Assembly (NCBI GenBank): GCA_964017155.1
Contig: OZ024856.1
Coordinates: 9,370,882 to 9,434,881 of the forward strand
DNA: 64,000 bases
Direction of reading: 5' to 3'
From: Oasisia sp. SBJ-2009
Taxonomy: Eukaryota > Annelida > Polychaeta > Sabellida > Siboglinidae
In this document: positions 60,709 through 64,000 of the stretch, one piece after another
Layout: each line of letters begins with the position of its first letter
Numbering within the stretch: the stretch's first letter is position 1
Made by a program: the position numbers and the translations under genes
The notes under the pieces: generated by a model
The model's input: the letters and a program-made list of their open reading frames with translations, nothing else
What the model was told of the DNA's origin: nothing
Database searches by the model: none

Positions 60709-61861
60709 GTCCGGAGGAAGGCGGCAACGAAAATGGAATAGAACTGAGTAATTCCTGGACTTAGCAGGAGCAGAAGTTGAAGAACAATCCTTGCAAAGAC
60801 TGCTGTCTTACAACCGATTTGTTGCTGAGTACATCTGTGGCAGACATTGTACAAAATAGTAAATCTAGCAGATGGTGGAATGGGTGGAGACTGGATGACA
60901 ACACAAATTTTATAGAACAGAATTTCTCTTTAATGATAAGTAATTGGTATCATTCACACAGAGTTCAAACAGTCTCTGTTATGTGTAAGCTTCCTACGAT
61001 TCCGTCACCCTCTTAATAATTAAGAGGGTGAATGCAGGTAGAATGAACAACCAGTCAACATTGAATTATTCAGTGTGGACTTGCTGTTCATTCCATCTGC
61101 ACATGTACTGTAAGTTTTTGTGTTTTTGCAAGTTGATTCGTATCATCCCAGCCTAGATGTCAGTGTTAGTGTTTACATATTGAAACCCATTTCGTCTGAG
61201 TCGGTGGGATTATTAACTATTAAAGGTGGGTCAGCGTATTGAAGTTATATTTTCGTGAAGGTTATTCTTCAACTGGATGATAATTCATCTATTCAGTAAT
61301 AATTTATCGTACTTACCCATTTGCGAGTGGATAAAGTGAATATGTGTAAATACGTGTAGCGTGTGAGTGGGTCGCATCTGGAGAATACAAAATTAATGTT
61401 CTGTACGTGGAACAATTTGGTTCTTGGGAATAAAAACCTGAATGTGGACACGTGTCTTCAGAATGTGATTGATTTATATAAAAATAACTCTAACTGTATC
61501 AAAAGGAGACGCACAATGCATGACATCCATAGCATTGCCATGTTCATGATTGAGTCATCCAAGTTCTGCTGTGACCACGATGTACCATGCAGTGGTTGTC
61601 CTTGACGACACTGCAACAAGTGGCTCCTTCAGTGACGCGGAAACGAATTTGGGGGAAAGAACCGATGGAGCCTCAGCACTGTCTTGCGCCAACGTACCCT
61701 AAATTGAGCGTCTCGTCTCGTTGCATCCACTTGTCTCACATGGGACAGACGTTGCAAAACGGGGTACGGTTGGCAACGTCCATAATCTGTCTGCCCCTTT
61801 CTACAATCACATTGTTCCCATTTCCCCGTGTTTTTAGGCACGTGTTTGCTCTTCACAAATA
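60709..61861. other. SCFD1 3' UTR and adjoining DNA
   Basis: No second gene recognised. A perfect 13-bp-arm hairpin lies at 61004-61030 (TCACCCTCTTAAT and complement), and AATAAA at 61429-61434 is a plausible poly(A) signal 720 bases after the stop. An 80-codon frame at 61363 shows no family features. Confidence 0.5.
61429..61434 (+). promoter_or_regulatory. SCFD1: Candidate poly(A) signal of SCFD1
   Basis: First canonical AATAAA I found downstream of the SCFD1 stop codon. Confidence 0.4.
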
Positions 61862-62090
61862 CCAAAAACACAGGGATATTAATTATGAAATGCTTCTAAG
61901 AGAATGTGGTTTAACAACACTAGAAACTAGGAGATTGAGAGGAGATCAGATAGAAGTGTTTAAAATAGTGAATGGGTATGAAAATATTGACAGAAATATT
62001 TTTTTTTGGTTAGTGAAGAGAGAAGGACTAGAGGAAATTAGCAAAGAAGCAGTGTAGACTAGATATTAGAAAACTCTCATTTTCACAATG
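61862..62090 (+). mobile_element. Internal CR1 LINE fragment
   Basis: Matches 7313-7555 of the larger LINE: ECGLTTLETRRLRGDQIEVFKIVNGYENIDRN is legible in frame (broken here into two parts, ECGLTTLETRRLRG and DQIEVFKIVNGYENIDRN). A 14-base deletion occurs near 62035. Both flanks are truncated, and the hairpin array begins directly after it. Confidence 0.88.
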
Positions 62091-62097
62091 CCCTGAC

Positions 62098-62298
62098 TAT
62101 TGCCAGAGCTGCTCTGGCAATAAGTCCGAAAAAGTCTTATTGCCAGAGCAGCTCTGGCAATAAGTGCAGGGGAAACTGCGATAATATCAATCCGCATAGC
62201 TGCTCTGGCAATAAGGGTGGAAACATTCTTATTGCTAGAGCAGAAACCCGAAAAGCAGCTCTGGCAATAAGGGCGGACAAAATTCTTATTGCCAGAGC
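62098..62298. repeat. Tandem hairpin array (CTTATTGCCAGAGC motif)
   Basis: Eight half-sites of CTTATTGCCAGAGC or its complement in 200 bases. Three modules have the form GCTCTGGCAATAAG - 11 to 13 bases - CTTATTGCCAGAGC (62111-62149, 62202-62241, 62258-62298). The first two modules are also joined by back-to-back palindromes (62098-62122 and 62136-62164). Confidence 0.9.
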
Positions 62299-64000
62299 AG
62301 AAATGGATTGATGGTGTCCGGTTTGTGATGTTTTTAGTGAACATTTGTCGACATGGTAATTATTTGAGATACATATATGACGCCCTAGTATCGTTTTTTA
62401 TTGATCCGCAACAGTTACAGTGTTTTGACAAATGTGTTATTTTAAGTAAGTTGTATTTAAAAAATCACACATACAAGATAAATTGTTTGTTATATGATCG
62501 GGGCTATATCCAGATGCGTTATTGTATGTCTACTTGGTTACATACACTTGCTAGAAATGTACATTTAAGTACATTAATCAGTTTAATTAGGGGTGTGTTT
62601 GTAAAATATTTATGACATTGCTTTATTGACTAATACAATGTAACTTTATAATATGACTGACATAGAATTGTTCAAATTAGTGTCTTCGCAAGAGTGACAC
62701 TCCAGTCAAGAGACTGACCAGTCACATATGTAACAATTGTTGTTTACTCTGCTCATTTCTCCTGTTCAATGTGTCTGTGGCCATATTCTCCTGGTTCATC
62801 CCATTCCCTTTGTTTCGTTTTCAGTGTCACCTCTTACCTGGTGTTTCCATGTGTTGGCAGATGAGCGTTACATGAGACAAATAAAATAGTTATTAAAATG
62901 TAATGAACAAAAGCAAAATCATTAAAATCCATCAATACATAATTATATTTTTTTATTACACAATAGATGTATTTTAAAGAGCTTCTTGAAAGTCCCCCAA
63001 GATACAGCTAAGCAGTAACAGTAGCAGTATTTTATTACAGGATCATACATTTGTAGATCTTTCAATTATATATTCTTCCACAAACAAAACGTAGAACGGA
63101 TTAAATAAAGTTTATTGTGAAATTTAGATAATGTGCTATAAACAGACAATTTCGGAACTCCGCTTTGGTTTCTCCAAACGTGGTGTTTCTTCCCCTGGCG
63201 AAAAACATCACGACCTTCAATCCTCACAACTGATAACTGTGCTACGAGAAAGGGAGGGTAGTATCTGTCCCTAAGCCCGGCGTTCCATTGCCGGTTGTGA
63301 CTCTCAATATTGTGAGCATCACGTGATACACCCTTTGCCACGAGGCATCGAATACACATCAGTTACAATTATAGTAGCGATTTCCTTTTTTTATACTATA
63401 TAGTGTTTGACTGGCGAGATTGTGGTGTCAACTTGTCTTAACTTAAACTGATATATATATTATATAGATTCCATAAGTCCACTGAAGAGATTTATTTAGG
63501 TAAATACCACACAACCCACTAAAAATCTGCATTTCATAATTACTGATATACATTTTAGATGTTGTTGCAACAACATCTATAATGGCCCAGTTTTCTCGCT
63601 TTACGCGGATAAATTGATTCCATAGACAACACCGTTTGCCATCTATTAACTTCTAACGTTCCGATTGACGTTTCTGCGCATGCGCGATAAATGTAAAATC
63701 ATCAATGTGCAGCGAAACGACGAAGCATTTATGGTATAAATACTACGGGTTATTCATTAGAATGTATATAACCTCGCAGCAAACGTATTTGTAGTAAATT
63801 AACACGAGACAAACAAGTTTTGAAAGCAAGCACAGATCACATGAATGTATGCGCCATAATCCGTGACAGTTATATAAACAAACGTAATATATATTAATGT
63901 ATTGAACGACATTTTAAGCAACTCTTCATAGTAATCATCACAGGAGAGTTATCTAACAGCCCGTGGTATTTATACCAAGAATACTTTATCGTTTGGCTGC
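62299..64000. other. Right-edge region, no supported gene
   Basis: AT-rich. A minus-strand open frame at 63359-63066 (97 codons) shows no recognisable domain. The last 400 bases hold promoter-like motifs listed separately. Confidence 0.4.
63675..63742. promoter_or_regulatory. Promoter-like site: NRF-1 palindrome and TATA box
   Basis: TGCGCATGCGC (63675-63685) is a perfect NRF-1 consensus. TATAAATA (63735-63742) lies 50 bases further. Together they suggest a promoter for a gene mostly outside the window. Direction is uncertain; the TATA box reads on the plus strand. Confidence 0.35.

Noticed and set aside
61363..61605. 80-codon frame after SCFD1
   Set aside because: Contains the Cys-rich end CCDHDVPCSGCP, but lies in the likely 3' UTR and shows no family features.
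63066..63359. 97-codon minus-strand frame
   Set aside because: No domain, no clear splice sites, and composition not unlike random low-GC sequence; left unannotated.

Overview
This window is animal nuclear DNA. Every gene I recognise is split by GT-AG introns of about 0.1 to 3 kb. Non-coding DNA is AT-rich and full of microsatellites, minisatellites, tRNA-derived SINEs, a CR1-type LINE and small DNA transposons. The genes are metazoan: a secreted chitin-binding (CBM14) protein, a secreted two-VWA-domain protein, CRIPT, an SRSF3/7-like RRM protein, ZW10 and SCFD1/SLY1. The CR1-type LINE and the secreted VWA and chitin-binding proteins suggest an invertebrate, perhaps a lophotrochozoan such as a mollusc. 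The species cannot be fixed from sequence alone.

Layout. 1-3.4 kb: pentamer and 26-bp tandem repeats, then two exons of a minus-strand CBM14 gene that runs off the left edge. 5.0-8.4 kb: a 5'-truncated, frameshifted CR1 LINE abutting a broken repeat-family coding fragment. 9.37-16.65 kb: a plus-strand VWA gene of 10 exons (436 aa). 25.12-19.30 kb: CRIPT on the minus strand, 5 exons (99 aa). 25.9-29.26 kb: a 3.3-kb pyrimidine-rich satellite whose + strand is almost free of G. 31.2-32.7 kb: an uninterrupted ORF with an SRSF-type RRM and an unusual Pro/Arg/His-rich tail. 42.79-35.80 kb: ZW10 on the minus strand, 8 exons (770 aa). 43.05-60.71 kb: SCFD1 on the plus strand, 23 exons (637 aa). 60.7-64 kb: a LINE fragment, a tandem hairpin array, and a promoter-like stretch near the right edge.

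ZW10 and SCFD1 are head to head, with 260 bp between start codons, which implies a shared promoter. Both products work in Golgi-to-ER SNARE traffic: ZW10 in the Dsl1/NRZ tether and SCFD1 as the Sec1/Munc18 protein of syntaxin 5/18 SNAREs. ZW10 also acts at kinetochores.

The most unusual structure is a set of minisatellites lying on or beside splice junctions of these two genes. A 31-bp repeat copies the acceptor of a ZW10 exon six times. In SCFD1, 34-39-bp, 44-bp, 38-bp, 32-bp and 30-bp repeats lie at five further exon edges. Two SCFD1 introns also carry TTAA-flanked elements with 12-bp terminal inverted repeats (piggyBac type), one with a decayed ORF. Exon models were assembled by eye from reading frame, splice phase and remembered family sequences; no database search was run.
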